DNA of 64,000 nucleotides from Trichoderma breve (lineage: Eukaryota; Ascomycota; Sordariomycetes; Hypocreales; Hypocreaceae): positions 2,046,001-2,110,000 of the forward strand of contig NC_079234.1 of assembly GCF_028502605.1 (NCBI RefSeq), in the 5' to 3' direction. Shown here piece after piece: positions 33,324 through 46,237 of the stretch. The notes below the pieces were generated by a model that saw only the letters and a list, made by a program, of their open reading frames with translations, searched no databases and was not told the origin of the DNA. The position numbers were made by a program, and so were the translations under genes. Numbering within the stretch: position 1 is the stretch's first letter; each line of letters begins with the position of its first letter.

Positions 33324-35112
33324 ATGAGGCCCGTCGTTGCCGCCACGGCTTCTCTCCCCAGAGCTGCACATTTCGCAAGACAGCGGCTGCTGTTACAATC
33401 ACACTCACACTCAGTTTCACACACCCTTTTAAAAAGGGCATCAATATGCGTCCCTCGATATTTTTCATCAACTAGCTCTCGCCATGTAGAAGAGAGAAAA
33501 TGGTCCACTCCATTGGCCAAACAGCTCTACGAAGCTATATCCGTATGCTACTCTCATGATACAACTCTCAACTCATCATCACAATCATCATAGCTAACCA
33601 ACTCTTCCTCTTACAGACTACTGGCTCCGTCCCCTTGGCCAGCTACATGCGCATGTGTCTAACCGGTGACTTGGGGGGCTACTACACCGGAGCCGTTGGC
33701 GAGGGCCGTGACCAGTTTGGCACCAAAGGAGACTTTGTCACCTCTCCCGAAATCTCCCAGATCTTTGGCGAGCTTCTCGGCATCTGGTTCATCGCCGAAT
33801 GGATGAGCCAAGGCAGGCCCAGCAAGGGCGTCCAACTCATCGAGATTGGCCCCGGCCGAGGCACCCTCATGGACGACATGCTTCGTGTAAGCTCACGCGG
33901 CTCTTTACTTTTCCCGTCGTGTCCCATATAGTGACTGACACTCCCTCGATAGACTATCCAGCGCTTTCCGGCCATGGCCAACAGCATCGAAAACGTCTTC
34001 ATGGTCGAGGCCAGCCGTGAGCTGCGAGAAACACAAAAGAAGCTCCTTTGCGGCCCCGATGCGCCCTCTACTGAATCCAAAGCTGGATGCCACAGCCCCA
34101 GTAAATACGGCTCAGCGCCGATTGTCTGGACCGAGACAATCAAGTCTATCCCCATAGGTAAAGAACACTTCTTAGAACAATAGCTCACTACACGATATGA
34201 GGCTAATTATCCCATCTTTTTATACATGATACAGAGCCAGACAAGACTCCCTTCATCGTAGCTCACGAATTCTTCGACGCTCTCCCCATCCACACCTTCC
34301 AGTCCGCCGCAGCAGCCGCTCCAAAACCCTCTCCATCTACCTCTTCCTCTCCTCAACCAGATGATGCATCACCAGCTCCCGATCCCACACCGCCAACCAT
34401 GGAATGGCGCGAAATGATGGTCTCCATCACACCCCCCGGCGCAACCCACGCAGATCTCGGCACCCCCAAGTCCCAGCAACACGAGCCTCCCCCCGAGTTC
34501 CAGCTCGTCCTCTCCTCCGCCACCACCAGACACTCGCGCGTCCTCCCCGAATCTTCAACCCGCTACCGCCGCCTCAAGCAGACCCCCGGCTCCGTCATCG
34601 AAGTCTGCCCCGACGCCTCCCTCTACGCCGCCGACTTTGCCGCCCGCATCGGCGGCTCCCGCGCCCACCCCAAGGCCTCCCCCAGCGGCGCCGCCCTCAT
34701 CCTCGACTACGGCACCGCCGACACCGTGCCCATCAACTCCCTCCGCGGCATCCGCCAGCACCGCCTCGTGAGCCCCTTTTCCGCCCCGGGGCTCGTCGAC
34801 CTCAGCGCCGACGTCGACTTCCACGCCATCGCAGAGGCCGCCACCCTCGCCAGCGACGGCGTCGAGGTTCACGGCCCCATTTCTCAGGCCGACTTCCTCG
34901 AGCTCATGGGCATCCGCCAGCGCGCAGAGGCCCTCAGCAAGGTGCCCGGCGTTTCCCCGTCAAAGGCCAGCGACATTGAAAAGGCCTGGAAACGCCTCGT
35001 CGACCGTGGGCCTAGCGGCATGGGTAAAGTGTACAAGGCGCTCGCGATATTGCCCGAGAATGACGGCCGTCGCCGTCCAGTTGGATTCGGAGGTGATGTG
35101 ACGGAGGCTTAG
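33324..35112 (+). CDS. NDUFAF7: Mitochondrial complex I assembly methyltransferase NDUFAF7 (MidA family)
   Basis: In animals NDUFAF7 is a matrix methyltransferase that symmetrically dimethylates an Arg of NDUFS2 early in complex I assembly. Exons 33324-33542, 33617-33886, 33953-34157 and 34235-35112 give 523 aa. The N-terminus is Arg/Ser/His-rich without acids ([20 protein letters not shown]), a plausible mitochondrial presequence. Core: [42 protein letters not shown], the SAM-binding [16 protein letters not shown] and [15 protein letters not shown] Pro/Ser-rich insertion (about 253-285) separates the latter from MEWREMMV. Other blocks: [20 protein letters not shown] and [10 protein letters not shown]. 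All expected elements are present, which fits an organism with complex I. Confidence 0.93.
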
Positions 35113-35436
35113 AATTTCAGGGGTTCGAAGTCTACATGTATGATAAGTACTAGCTTGAGGGGCTAATGCCCAGTACTCGCTGTGATCATATATATATATC
35201 CAAGTGCAGCTCCCCTTCTGACTTGCATCTTCTTAAACCAGTGTGATAATTACTGAAACCAGCCATGTTCACCACAAAAGGGGCTTCATCCATGCCTCAT
35301 GCTTTGTCAATAATTTTCTATTCTACACAAAATAAACAGCGTTTGTTACGAAAACCCAAATTCATAAACTCCGAAAAGCCTATTCCGTTCCATTCTACAG
35401 CCAAGCGGTTTCAAAAGACTCGTCATTCCCCCTTCT
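35113..35436. other. Convergent intergenic region
   Basis: 324 bp between two gene 3' ends. TACATGTA at 35133-35140 and an ATATATATATAT run near 35190-35201. No gene. Confidence 0.6.
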
Positions 35437-37454
35437 TCACAGTTTCTTGTGTACAAGCTTGGCATCCTCGTCGTCACTGTCACCCTCGCTGTCTGATGCC
35501 TTGTCGCCGTCTTCGCCAACAGCGAATATCGTCTCTCCCTCGAGCGACTCTCGTGGAATGCCACGACCGGCCGCTGATGACGCACCGCCAGGAACGGCTC
35601 TGCTGGTGCTAGCTTGTGCCGGCCCAGCACCTGTCAAGCCACTCTCTTGCCCGAAGCCGGGAACAGGCTTTCCAATCTGTGCCTCTTCATCATCTGAGTC
35701 GTCAGGCATGCCAATGTCTCCTATTTCAAAGTTGCCGTCATCATCTTGCGCAATTTCGTCACTCATGGCGAAGCGGCGGTTGTTGACTGTTGGTCTCCAG
35801 AGATACGCGACCCAAGCAACATCAGCAAAATAAACAATGTTGAGCCAGCCATCAAGGATGAACCATCTAGTCTTCCAGTGGAAAGGAACAAAATCGGGGT
35901 CGCCGACAGAGGCAAAGGTGAAGCTGTTGAAGAAGAAAAAGGCAAAGATGACCAAGACGCTAATGAGGATAGCCCACCAAAGCTTCTTGTACATGCCTTC
36001 TTTGACGTGCTGCTTGCGCTCACGCAGATCCTTGAGAGTAAAGTTGAGCGAGTTGAGCGTCCAGACATAAAAGGCAGTCAAAGTTCCGGCCAGCGGAAGG
36101 ACGATAAGAAGCACATAGGGCCCTATTCATATCTCTTAGTAATCCGGGAAGAGAGGTAGAGAAATGGAGTGGAAACTCTCAACTTACCAGCACTCTCTGG
36201 CGATACTAGCAAACTCGTGACTGCGTAGACAATGCCAAATATAAAGTGTGCGGCAGCAAGCCATCTAACGTAAATCATCGTGCGGCCAAGGGTAGGCTTG
36301 ACAACACCGTATCCCATGCAAACGATGAGAAGCAGGAAGAAGGAGAAGGAGTTTCGAGCCGCGTTGAGAATAGCAACGACGATGAGATAGACCTTGCTCC
36401 CCACGTTGGCAGTTCCGTGGTGATTTTGGAAATCTACGCAAAACGATTAGAATAGAGTGAGAGCATGTGTAAGAATAGAGTGCCATACCATAGAAGCCCC
36501 ATGTCAGGAGCATTTCAATTGCCAAAAAGATGAGAATAGCCGTAATATAATTTTGCACCGCAACTACAGTAGGACTCGGTTAGAAAGAGAAGTAAGTATA
36601 GTTCAAGCCAATGCCCAGCACTCACGGATATCATGTCGGTGTTGAAAATAAAGGAAAGCCCAGAAAACGGTTACCAGGGCGTATAGGATGGACATTCCAC
36701 CGTAGAAGGGGAGCTTCGGAATTTGGGTTGCCGGCAGCTCTCCGTAGGCGTTTCGGAACTCGACCACGGCATTGTACTTATCAATGTTGAAGCCCTCGGT
36801 GATGACGCAGTAGTATCCAGTCTTCTTGATGGGGTAGTTGATCGGAGTCGGGTTGTTGAGGTGGACGGCCTTGCTCAGAATCAACAAGTTGGAAGCCTCA
36901 GTCGCATTCGGGGCCAGAACGAATTCGCCCTTGTCAGTCGAGTTACAAACGCCATTCTTAATCATGCCTTCGTCACAGAGTGCAAGTCGCTAGTCGTCGT
37001 CGTTAGCAATCAGGAGACAGGCCAGATATAGGTGCTGGAGTGCTTTACAGTGGCTTGGATGTCTGGATCCGGGATTCCCACAAAATCGGCATCTCTCCAC
37101 TCGAAAATAACCAGACTCGCAATTGGGTCGTCCCCTTGAGGGGCAGTGTTGTTGAGAAACTTGACGAGAATAAACGGATCAACCGGCCCGCCCCAAGACG
37201 TGCGACTGTACATTCCTAGAGCATTTGTTAGCCCACCAGGGATACGGGATGAGTCCAAGAGCCATGGACATGTTGCATACCTGTACAGTACTGGCGAGAG
37301 TCTTCCTTTTGGTTCTGCAGAGAAAAAGAGCTGGTTAGCCAATGCCACCCCCTTGCGGGTGTCCAGCGCTTGGCGCGCATACCATGGGAACCTCAAGCGC
37401 CTGGGCGGTCCAGAGCGACATGCCCAGGGCGAGAAGCCCGAGAAGAGGCCTCAT
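35437..37454 (-). CDS. Lung seven-transmembrane receptor / PTM1-like membrane protein
   Basis: Golgi/endosomal seven-TM protein of the PTM1 (LUSTR, Lung_7-TM_R) family; the yeast relative is PTM1, role poorly known. Exons 37454-37383, 37314-37281, 37215-37049, 36989-36626, 36563-36489, 36433-36188 and 36122-35437 give 547 aa. Signal peptide MRPLLGLLALGMSLWTAQA. The luminal domain (to about 165) has NATEAS and other N-glycosylation sites and IKKTGYYCVITEGF. Seven hydrophobic helices follow, including MSILYALVTVFWAFLYF, YITAILIFLAIEMLLTWGFY, FFLLLIVCMGYGVVKPTLG and YVLLIVLPLAGTLTAFYVW. GYGVVKPTLG is a family hallmark. The tail (about 430-547) is acidic and Ser-rich. Divergent from PPIL2. Confidence 0.9.
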
Positions 37455-38217
37455 GCTGGCGACGGATCTAGACGCAGCGTAGAAGCAATGGAGAGTCGGC
37501 GATGAGCAGCCGGAGCTTCAATCCAGGGGATCCAGGAGATCCAAGGCAGTAGAAGCGGCTCGACGATGGCGAGGGTTCGGGATCGGTCGTCGGGACTGGA
37601 CTGTTTATTCAGCGACCAAATTGCGCGGCACCAGACAGAACAAAGCGCAGCTGGTCGGAGGTGTTTTTGTCGTAGGCTCGAGACAGTCAGAGGAGGTGAC
37701 AGGCAATTGCTGTTGCAAAAGAGATTGAAAAGAGAAGATTAGAATCCTGGAGCTCTTGCAGGCGTCGAGCTGCACTAAAGCATTACGAAGTTGCAGGAAG
37801 TAACTGGATACGAAGCCGCGGGATTCTGGACCTGTCGAGGTGGCAGCTTTCGGGATTGAAGCGCGCACGGTGTACCTGAAGATGCGGGCCATTGGGTGGT
37901 ACGTAAGGCCAATTACGCAGCCCGCTAAAGTAGCTTTTGCCAGGGTAGCTCGGGGATCTCGGTACCTGTTTGTAGCAGGTTGGTACCGGGCTGGTTAGTG
38001 CTGTACTGATAACGATAAGGAATTGATTCAACTGTTATTTCTCGAGCCCATCGTCATCCGTCATTTTTGCAGGCCATACATAATCATCCCAGACGAGACG
38101 ATACGATACCCCTTTGCATAGATGCCATTGTGATTTCGGCTGCATATACCATTCAATTCATCCTCTTATCTCTTATCTTTCATCTTTCTTCCTTACAAAA
38201 TCAGCACTTCTTAAGCC
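37455..38217. other. Divergent intergenic region, PTM1-like / PPIL2
   Basis: 0.76 kb with no ORF of note. It should hold two housekeeping-type promoters. No TATA box is obvious next to either gene. Confidence 0.6.
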
Positions 38218-40104
38218 ATGGGAAAAGGCACCGACAAGCTCTATGTAAGTTACTGTCCAACTCCCCATCTCTCTGCTCTACGCGATGCGCCGTCAACTCA
38301 ACTAACTTATACACCCTCTACCAGATCACCCATTCCGAATGGTCCTCGTCGGATGCCTACTCCGCCAGCGTAGGAGCCGGCGCCTCCCGCTCCGCACAAA
38401 ACGTCCCCTTCCGCAAACTCCCCTTTAACTTCTGCGCCGCAAGCCTCCAGCCCTTCAAGAACCCCGTCTGCACCCCCGACGGCACCGTCTTCGACGTCGA
38501 AGTCATCAGCGCCTGGCTCGAGAAGCACCCGAACCAGAACCCCGTCAACGCCGAGCCCCTGCAGAAGAAGGACCTGATCCGCCTCAACTTTGCCAGGAAT
38601 GCAGAGGCAGACTCGCTCGGCGCCGGCCTGAGCGACGGCAAAGGCGATCTGATCGACCCCGTCACCTACAAGGTCTTCACCGACAACACGCACATCGTCG
38701 CCATCCGACACGGCAACTATGCCAATGTCTTCGCCTGGGACACCGTCGAGCGCATGAACATCAAGGCCAAGTCGTGGCTGGATTTGGTCGACGATCAGCC
38801 CTTTACGCGCGCCGACATCATCACCCTTCAGGACCCCCAGAACATGGCGAGCCGGAATCTCGACCAGTTTAAATACCTACAAGATGGCGAACAGGCGCAA
38901 TTGACAAGGGAGCAGCAAGAGGAGCGCAAGGCCGGAAACATCAACGCCGGAGCTCTGGGCAGCATGGGCGACAAGGTTCTCAAGGCCAAAGCAGCGGTAG
39001 AAAAGGCGCGCAAGGCGAGAGAAGCCGGCGGCGACGTAAACAAGAGCTCGGGCGCGCTAGAAAAGTCGAGGCAATCGGGCTCTGCCGCTGCTGTCCGGCA
39101 GCCCATGATACAGGACCGAAAGGTTGCTGCAAACGCCGCAGCATACACCACCGGCAAGGCCGCCGCCAGTTTCACCAGCACTGGTCTGACGCCCGAGACG
39201 AGCGGTGAAAGAGCGCTGCTAACGGACGAGGAGTTTATGCTCAAGCCGAAGCGCGTCAAGACCAAGGGCTATGCCAGGATAGAGACTAATCTGGGCAACC
39301 TCACCATCGAGCTGCAAACCGAGACGGCGCCTAAGGCAGTGTGGAATTTCATCAGGCTCGCTCAGACGGGCTACTACAAAGGCGTAGCATTTCATCGAAA
39401 CATTCCCAACTTTATGATCCAGGGCGGCGATCCTACGGGCACCGGCAAGGGGGGCACAAGTATCTGGGGCAAGAACTTTAACGACGAGTTTGATGGTCCT
39501 CTAACTCATGACGCGCGAGGCACTGGTAAGTTCCAACACTTCCATTTACTCCTCCATTTAAACTAATAAACAAAAAACAGTCTCCATGGCCAACAAGGGC
39601 AAAAACACAAACTCGAGCCAATTCTTCATCACCTACAAACCAACCCCCCACCTAGACCGCAAACACACAATCTTCGGCCGCGTAGAATCCGGCCTCGACG
39701 TCCTCGCCAAGATGGAAGACGTCCCCACCGACGGCTCCAACAGGCCCCTCAACAAAATCGTCATCAAGGACATCGTCGTCTTCGTAGACCCCTTTGAGGA
39801 ATTCCAGGCCCAGAAGAAGGAAAAAGAGCGCCTCGACAAGCAGCAAGAGGAGATTCGCCTGCAGGGCGGCACGGAGGACGACAAGACGACGTGGACGGGC
39901 AAACGACTGCGCGGCGACGGCACGTTTGCCAAGCCGGATGCGAAGCAGAGCATCGGCAAGTATCTAGACGCGAGCGCAATGGATCAAGGGGGGTTAAGTA
40001 ACAAAAGAGGCGGCGCTGGGGATGCAGACGACGTGGACACGTGGGAGACACAGCCGCGCAAGAAGATGAAAGCAGGCGGCTTTGGAAACTTTGATAGCTG
40101 GTAA
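38218..40104 (+). CDS. PPIL2: U-box cyclophilin, peptidyl-prolyl isomerase-like 2
   Basis: Nuclear spliceosome-associated cyclophilin with an N-terminal U-box E3 module (human PPIL2/Cyp60, fission yeast cyp8). Exons 38218-38244 (9 codons), 38325-39525 and 39581-40104 give 583 aa. It starts [15 protein letters not shown], the family start, which confirms the tiny first exon. U-box: [22 protein letters not shown] (about 52-73), then [15 protein letters not shown]. The cyclophilin domain begins [14 protein letters not shown], with the catalytic [17 protein letters not shown] (Arg of FHR), [16 protein letters not shown] and [11 protein letters not shown]. The usual active-site Trp of CypA is Tyr or His in this group (here HLDRKHT). 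The C-terminus is [14 protein letters not shown], also typical. Confidence 0.95.
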
Positions 40105-40508
40105 AAAAAACGGGAGGAAATGACATTCAACTGCTACAGCGACAGCGAGATTTTGTCTATCTGGTAAAATAAATGATAATGTAATACAACTGTGACTATA
40201 TAAAAAAAAACGCTGCCGATTTGAGAGAGATAAATGGAAAGAAAGAAGTCGTAGCTGAACAGCTGCTGCAAATAAGATAGGAAGAAGAAAAGAATGGTTC
40301 AAAGCCATCATATCCATCGCTCAAAAATAAGTAAGAACAGAAAGGGGGGAAAGATAGTCAAAATGATGGGCCACAAGTCAGCATTCTTCATACCCAAAAA
40401 AAAATAAAATGAAGCGAAAAAAAAAATGAAAGTAGCCAAGTATATCCAACGAAGTCATAGTCCAAAGTGGTCAAAGAAGAAGTGTAAAAGAAGGAAAAGA
40501 AAACTTTT
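40105..40508. other. Convergent intergenic region, A-rich
   Basis: 0.4 kb between two gene 3' ends; several A runs (40202-40210, 40397-40406, 40421-40427). Expected to hold both polyadenylation signals. No gene. Confidence 0.6.
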
Positions 40509-42724
40509 CTATACCACCAGTGGCAAAGCATCATCAGGCAATGACGGCAAACGGGTTGTAGGAATACTAGCCCAAGTCAATGACTCGACCTTGTTCTGCA
40601 TCATGCCTGCCACAACTCGGGCCTGCTCCAAGCCCGTCTCGCGATAGATGGACATGAGTCTATCGACGATGTAGGCACTCGTCTCATGGGTGCAGGATGA
40701 AGACAGGCCGAGTGTATAGAGCGGCCAGATGATTGTGTTACTCGCCGTAGCCAGCGTCAGGAACCTCTCCGAGTCGCAGCCTCGACCATTGTCCAACTCA
40801 GACTGTGTTGGATCGAGCAACGTTGGGCGCGTGGCTACGCTCTCCCGCGGCCAGGCGGGAACCGGAGACTTGCTCTCGTCTCGATCAGAGGCGGGTGGCA
40901 GAAGTGACGGCGTCGCCAGGATAGTCGATGACTGGTTCTGAGCGGTGACGGTAGGCTGAGCCTCCTTGGTCTTGGTGTACTTGACGTCTCGGGAGCTCAC
41001 GATGCCAAAGTGCTGGGGCACGCTCCCAACGACAGCCTCGCCGAGCATGCGCAACATCCTCATGGCCTTGACCAACAGCATCTGGTGGTGCACTGGAAGA
41101 GTGGTGGGATCCTCGACACTGTGGCACAGCTGCTCCAGGATCGTCTCCTGAACGAGCATCCTCATGGTCCGCACAGCGTTCCAAGCCGTAGCCTGGGTCA
41201 GACCGGGATAGACATGGCATGTACGACCCATAATAGCCGGGTTGGATCTGGTCAACCTGACATTCTGATAGCGCCAAGACGGCGGCAGTCCATTGATGAG
41301 CTTTTCAAAGTCCTCTTCAATCTCAACAAGACTACCAACGATTTCATCCACACCGGTGATTCGTCTGTGCTTGATGTCGTGTCGGATCTGAAGGGCCCTG
41401 TATAAGGGATCAATGACACGCCAGGCCGGCCGCTTGCTGTCTGCCACATGGCTCAGCTCGTTACGCAGGTCCACAATGGACTTTGGCATGGGCAGGCCGC
41501 TCTGGATGCAGCTGATGAGGACGGAGTGGCATAGCATGAGGAACATTCTGACGCCGGCCTTGGTTCGAAATTGTGCTTGGCCTCTCATGGTGGCAAGCGT
41601 GGCGGCGCCGTTAATGTGTTCCTGCCAAGCGTGCAACGTCTGCGGCGTGTGACCAGAGATGAATTCGTATGTGCCGAGAATGAGGACGCCCAGCATTGTG
41701 CTATCCTCGACAGCTTCACCCGGGTTTCGGAGAGCAGCGTTGGCCAGCTGAAGAGCGGTGCCATAGCTCTGCTGAGCACGCGTCATTGTCTCGCGATCGC
41801 CTGTGATTTTGGACAGGCCGACCAGGCCAACGGCCGTCATGCCGGCGGATATGAGAGCATCTGCCCTCTTGAGCGGAGGTGCGTCTGGGCCCCTCATGCG
41901 GTTCATGCTGGGCGGCTTCCAGATGTCGTAGATGAAGTCGTAATTTTGATAGCAGCCATGGTCGGTGGCGACATAGCGCGAGAAGAAGAAGGCAGTGCCA
42001 CGCTCCTGGAGAGAAATGGACGGCGCATAGGGGATGTGCACCAGCATGTCGTCATCGTCGTCATATTCGAAGCTATCATCGCCATTGTCGTCGTCGTCGT
42101 CGTCTCCATGGCCGCGACGGACGATGCGTTCGTACTCGTAGGGATACGAGTTGGTCTGCCACGAGTCGTAGTCGTCGTAGCCGTCGCCATGGTCACTGGA
42201 GCCGGCCAGCAGCACAGACAGAAGAGGCCCGTTCTTGGGACGGGACTTGAAGGGGCTCAGAGCCTTTGAGGGCCGCGGACTGTCGCGCAGAACCAGGACG
42301 CCCGCCGACGGAGAGGGCAGTGGCGGTCCTAGAGGTAGAGGCGCCGCGTCTAGCTTCGGAGCGGCCCGGACGCCATGTTTCAGCTTCTTGATGCGCGGCT
42401 TCGCGGTGGTTGCCTTTTTGATCACATGGTTGCTCTCGTCGCGAAACATGAGATCGACGATGTTGCGATAGCCGGGGCATTCAATCTGGCGCTTGGTGCA
42501 TTGGCCGCAGCCGGGGTCTTTCTGATCGCACTACAGGCGGGAGGAAGAGAAGAAGCGTAAGTAAGCATACGGTAACGCCACATTGAGCTGCATTGATGAA
42601 AGAAGATGAAACTCTAAAGGGTCAAAGAGGAGAGGAACAGAGGCTGAAGACGAAGCAAACCTACTCGGATCTTGCGCTCTCGGCAGTTTGAGCAGCCCTT
42701 GGAGGGCTTGCCACAGTAGACCAT
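40509..42724 (-). CDS. Zn2Cys6 transcription factor
   Basis: Nuclear regulator, target unknown. Exons 42724-42665 and 42530-40509 (donor GTAGGT, acceptor CTGTAG) give 693 aa. The junction lies inside the zinc cluster, GCSNCRERKIR/CDQKDPGCGQC followed by TKRQIECPGYRN, giving C-x2-C-x6-C-x6-C-x2-C-x6-C and then DLMFRDE, common in the CPGYRN subgroup. A linker with Lys/Arg-rich NLS-like stretches (IKKATTAKPRIKKLKH) is followed by a low-complexity acidic segment (about 147-170, several Asp runs encoded by GAC/GAT repeats). The long helical C-terminal half (about 180-690) matches the regulatory region of this subgroup. The start is set by MVYCGKPSKGC just ahead of the cluster. The 232-codon plus-strand ORF over it is an antisense shadow. 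Confidence 0.92.
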
Positions 42725-45094
42725 GATGTCGATGCTGCTGAATCAGTTGTCTCTCTCGCTGATGCTCTCTCTATCAATCTCTTTCACTTTCGTCCTCTTG
42801 TCTTTCTCTTTCTTCTCGTAAGTCTCTCGCTGTGATGTCACTTGCTCTGCTCTGCTCTGTTTTGTTGGTGGAGCAGCAGTCAGAAGTCCAAGGCCTTCAG
42901 TCGCGATGCCACCGCGACGGTCCAAGATAAAATGCCTCCGGGATTCCGTCGCCTGGCTGCCGCTGTTCCATACAGTACGCTCTCAGCCCCTCCCTCTGTC
43001 TCTCTCTCTCTCTCGTCTCTGCCTCTCCTCTCTCACAACCTGTCGCGCGCCTTTTTGCTGCCTGCGCCAAGGGGTCCCAAGGCCGGGAAGCTTCACGTCT
43101 CCTGTGTCACCCGCTGCAGCTCGTCATACGCTGTGCTAGTGCTCGCGATGCTAATGCTCGTACCAAGTCGAATTTGGTTGCTTTAGCTTGCGGTTACGAG
43201 AAGGTGGAGATTGTGCTTGGCCCAGGAAATTGTCTAGCCGGTAACCTTGAACTTATATGGATGGATGTTTGCTGCACAGTAATCAATCAATCAATCAATC
43301 AACGAGCCGGCGAACTTGGTGCTTGGTGGGGGGCGGGACGGGGAAGTGCTGGAGCAGTGCTTAGGCAGGTACTAGCCCGGGCGCCCAGAAGCCACAGGCG
43401 GGATGCGGTACCCCGTTAGCAAAAAAGCAATGGATGGGATGTTTATTACCAAGCAAAGTAATCCTTCCTACACAAAACACCAGACTTTCTTTGGCTAACA
43501 ACACATACAGTATGTAAACGTGCAACAAAGGATGCGAGGGGTACAAAGGCATTGTACAGTACAAGACAGTCGTGTCACTGTTGGGAATACAGCAGTATCT
43601 GGAACAAAGCTCAAGCGTCCACGTAGCATCAGATGCAAATGCAATACAACATCGCTGAGAGCCCCTCGCGTTGTGCTACGGCCAACTAACATGTACTAGG
43701 GAGGTGGTTTTCGTTATGCTTCCGGCTTGGCAGGCATCAACCAATCTATTGCTGCTTACTCCGATCCAGTCCGTTTTGACAGGGCATGCTACAGCACGGG
43801 AATGTCACCGGCATGTCAATCAACCTGGACAGAGAAATACAGGGGAAAAAACACTCGCAGAACGGGTATCTCTCTATTACTGGATTTGATGTTGCAACAA
43901 CTCTAAACCCGCCCAGACACGGAGTCCCCTCTCGATTCTCACCCCCCGGCCCCGGCCCAGTTCGACCGGCCGCCCCCATCTCTCTGTTTCCCCCTGCCAT
44001 GTCAAAATGTCATCTCAATCGGCATTGTTTAAAACAGCGAGACGGAACGCGGCCCGTGCTCCCAACAAGAGAGAAGGTGGGTGCAACGGTTTGTGGTTGG
44101 TGGACCTGGGCTGAATTCCGAGTCCGATAATGCAGTGCCATCCTTGCAACAACGGCGAGGAAGCACGGAAGCTGAATTCTAGACCGGGTAATTGGTAAGA
44201 TTCCTACAGAAAAAAACGTTTGCACAGGATACGAGTGAATGCAACGAGTGGTACGAATAAACGGGTAAACGCTTGGAGTTGCCCTGCTGGTGTAAGTGAG
44301 GGACGAGTAGTACAACCAACGTTGTTGTTGTTGCCTGAATAGCGCATCCCATACCATACATATCATTGTACAAATTAATCTATACCTGCAGTAGTCTATT
44401 CACAAGAGTTGCTGTAACACAGAAATGGTACAACCCAGAAAGATACGAACAAGTCATCACAGCCAACAACCCAACATGAAGCTTATCTTGTGGCAACACA
44501 CATGCCGTCTCAAGGACAATCCGCTCTCCGGCTTACTCACCACATCTCCTCTTTTTTTGCCTTTATTTTTCAGCTCCCGTCAGAAGGATCCCGCTAAGGA
44601 TGCTATATTTAACAACAAGAGCCAAATCCACCAAGCTTGCCATGATCGCCAACAACCTTCTTTTTCCAGAAGGACCAGAAACGGTGAGCTAATTCAGCGG
44701 GGCCGCTTTATGCAAACCTTTTCAAAATGCTATAAATAAACACTCGTGATGCTGATGCCGTCTTGATGTATATGAAGTGTTATGAGAGTTGTCGTGAGAA
44801 TTGACATGTGAATCAGCTTGAGAATTGTCTTGGCTGTAAGCTCGAAGAAACAAAGACTTAGAATAGAACATAGCAAATTGATCCATATAATCAAAAGACA
44901 TCGTGTACTCAAACATATAACCAAAAGCAATCATCAGACTTATACATATAACCAAAATAAATCATCAAACAAATACATATAATGAAAAAAACCATGTACC
45001 TCGATCCGATATATACAAGTCTCACCTCCATAAACCAAGTCCAAAACAAAACAATATATACAGTATCATCACCAACCCTCTATCAAACCTCCCC
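42725..45094. other. Long intergenic region, no gene seen
   Basis: 2.4 kb: promoter of the Zn2Cys6 factor on the left, 3' flank of the GH64 gene on the right. It contains a CT microsatellite around 42998-43015 and an (AATC)n run at 43281-43302. ORFs on both strands are short and without features. Confidence 0.55.
43281..43302 (+). repeat. (AATC)n microsatellite
   Basis: Five perfect AATC units plus AA. Simple sequence repeat in non-coding DNA. Confidence 0.9.
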
Positions 45095-46237
45095 TCAAAG
45101 AGGCCCCCCAACTCCAATCGTCAACACCTTCGGATCCCCATCATTCAAGAACCCGCTCTGGTCCGTCCCCTCCGTCGCCCCAACATCATCATACGGAAAC
45201 GCATACCCCCTCCCCCCAACACTCACCTCGTGACAAATCCTCGCATAGTGGTTCGTCACCGCCTCCTTATAATACATACTCACATCTTCCCCCTCCGGAT
45301 GCGGCACCGCGTCCAGCAAAGTACTCCTGTTCAGCGCCGCCGCCAGCCGCGCCCCGACATTCAACTGCTTGTCCGACACGTCCGCCCCGTGCGCAAAAGG
45401 CCCGGAGTCGCACGAGAAGATGTCTCCCTCCGAGGGCTTCGCAAAGCTGCCTCCGCCGCCGGAGAAGGTGAGCGTCTGGCCCGAGGCATCAACTCGACCG
45501 ACGGCGTTGCCCCAGTCGGCGAACTGCATGTTGACGACGAGGTCCATCGACTGGTACTTCTTCCACACGGCGTCCACGTATGGGCGATAGTACCCGTCGA
45601 ATAACCCCTGGAACATGACCCTCCCCGAGTTGGGACTCAAAGCACGCAAGTTCTGTCCACTCCCCCCAGCCTGAGTCACAACCAACCGATCCCATCCCGC
45701 CTTATCCACGCCCGCCTGCGCCTTCAACTTGCCACAAATCTCATCCAACGCACCCGCCGGCATCCCCTCCACACTCGTCACCTTGCCCTCCCCATTCTCC
45801 AACCTCAGACTCACCGGCACGCTAAAGAAATCAACATACGACACATTGACATACAGCTCAGCCTCATTCAACGTAAACTCCGCAAACGCCCATCGAATCC
45901 CATAATTCGGGTCCGCAGGGTTCGTCGCCGAAGGCTCCACCACCGCCGGGCCCGGGTTGACAAGAAACGTCAGCGGCGACTCTTGGCTGAACCAGACCCG
46001 CGCCCCGTCCAGCCTCGGCACCGTCAGCGTGCGGCTCCGGCCCGGCCCGCCAATGGCCACGGCGCAGTCTTTTGCGAGAGGCTGCAAGGTGGACGACGGA
46101 GAAGTTGGAAAGTACGGCGTGGTGCCGTCGGCGCTGAGGAAGAAGAGGCCCTGAGCTGCGCGGCCCGTGACGTAGGCGTAGAGCTGCGAGGCATCCGAGT
46201 TGTTTTTGACCACGACGCTGAGGGTAGTTGGAGTCAT
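45095..46237 (-). CDS. GH64-family endo-beta-1,3-glucanase (thaumatin-like fold)
   Basis: Predicted hydrolase of beta-1,3-glucan, a major fungal wall polymer. Single exon, 380 aa from ATG 46237. Landmarks: LSVVVKNNSDASQLYAYVTG, LQPLAKDCAVAIGGPG, ARVWFSQESPLTFLVNPGPAVVEPS, then WAFAEFTLNEAELYVNVSYVDFFSVPVSL. In that last block the Glu of AEFT and the Asp of VDF sit where the GH64 catalytic acids lie. The C-terminal part ends NHYARICHEVSVGGRGYAFPYDDV, also typical. No signal peptide is visible, although the substrate is usually extracellular; an unseen upstream exon or non-classical secretion is possible. The GH16 gene follows upstream on the same strand. Confidence 0.9.
   Translation of the reverse strand: MTPTTLSVVVKNNSDASQLYAYVTGRAAQGLFFLSADGTTPYFPTSPSSTLQPLAKDCAVAIGGPGRSRTLTVPRLDGARVWFSQESPLTFLVNPGPAVVEPSATNPADPNYGIRWAFAEFTLNEAELYVNVSYVDFFSVPVSLRLENGEGKVTSVEGMPAGALDEICGKLKAQAGVDKAGWDRLVVTQAGGSGQNLRALSPNSGRVMFQGLFDGYYRPYVDAVWKKYQSMDLVVNMQFADWGNAVGRVDASGQTLTFSGGGGSFAKPSEGDIFSCDSGPFAHGADVSDKQLNVGARLAAALNRSTLLDAVPHPEGEDVSMYYKEAVTNHYARICHEVSVGGRGYAFPYDDVGATEGTDQSGFLNDGDPKVLTIGVGGPL

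Noticed and set aside
41571..42269. 232-codon plus-strand ORF over the Zn2Cys6 factor
   Set aside because: Antisense shadow; its Val/Ile-rich run is just the complement of the GAC/GAT poly-Asp repeats.
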